NCBI RefSeq assembly: GCF_008728515.1
Contig: NC_044996.1
Location: forward strand, 105,735,467-105,799,466
Direction of reading: 5' to 3'
Length of the DNA: 64,000 nucleotides
Origin: Papio anubis
Lineage: Eukaryota; Chordata; Mammalia; Primates; Cercopithecidae
The position numbers were made by a program, and so were the translations under genes. This document shows positions 63,946 to 64,000 of this stretch, one piece after another. The notes beneath the pieces are model-generated. The model did not search any database and was not told the DNA's origin. It saw nothing but the letters and a program-made list of their open reading frames with translations. The number at the start of each line of letters is the position of its first letter. The first letter of the stretch is position 1.

Positions 63946-64000
63946 CAGGAATCTGACTGTGTGCTGGGCACTGTGCCTGGACAGGAGGAACAAGGACAGA
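63946..64000 (-). mobile_element. L2-like fragment at window edge
   Basis: GTGTGCTGGGCACTGTGCCT GGACAGGAGGAACAAGGACA resembles the inverted L2 3' end (CTATGTGCCAGGCACTGT then GAACAAGACA). Cut off by the window. Confidence 0.4.

Overview
This is mammalian (primate) nuclear DNA with no intact protein-coding gene. It holds about 39 Alu-derived copies (Alus are primate-specific), old L1/L2/MIR relics, MaLR-type LTRs and MER5-like DNA transposons. The three youngest-looking AluY copies (1315-1604, 7311-7609, 51811-52113) share the variant GATCCGGCCACTG where the usual AluY reads GATCGCGCCACTG, and one also has GGCTCAAGCC. From memory of AluYRa-type elements this points to an Old World monkey (macaque, baboon or relative) rather than human or ape; that is an inference.

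Two genic relics stand out. At 19328-19895 lies a 5'-truncated processed pseudogene of the oocyte KH-like gene OOEP: about 109 codons in one frame with one in-frame TAG, no intron, and flanking 11-bp target-site duplications. At 23316-23616 lies a full-length retrocopy of 7SL (signal recognition particle) RNA, A-tailed, which landed inside a MIR with about 16-bp duplications.

Layout. 1-10 kb: an unnamed LTR-like end, L2, Alus, L1M, a CT-rich microsatellite, an Alu split by a MaLR LTR, an L2 split by an Alu, and a MER5-like element split by two Alus. 10-20 kb: L1M, MER5, two unnamed repeat families, an Alu-free block at 12.9-16.2 kb, then MIR/Alu and the OOEP relic. 20-30 kb: LTR nested in LTR, a palindromic element whose loop received two Alus at one site, a second copy of the LTR-like family seen at 9.3 kb, the 7SL copy, L1M, and an L1/HAL1-like relic whose single target holds three Alus. 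30-45 kb: MaLR LTRs (one with two opposed Alus), further family copies, and long Alu-poor unique blocks. 45-64 kb: an Alu/TA-rich cluster, an L1M ORF2 relic, GC-richer unique DNA at 48.8-51.8 and 53-55 kb, L1M, L2, a large polypyrimidine tract, MaLR LTRs, and unique DNA to the end.

The window reads as intergenic or intronic sequence. Its content is a record of successive retroposition: old L2/MIR/MER5/L1M, then MaLR LTRs and AluJ/FLAM, then AluS, then a few AluY. All family names come from recognising sequence, not from a library search; boundaries are good to about 5-20 bp unless target-site duplications (TSDs) are given.
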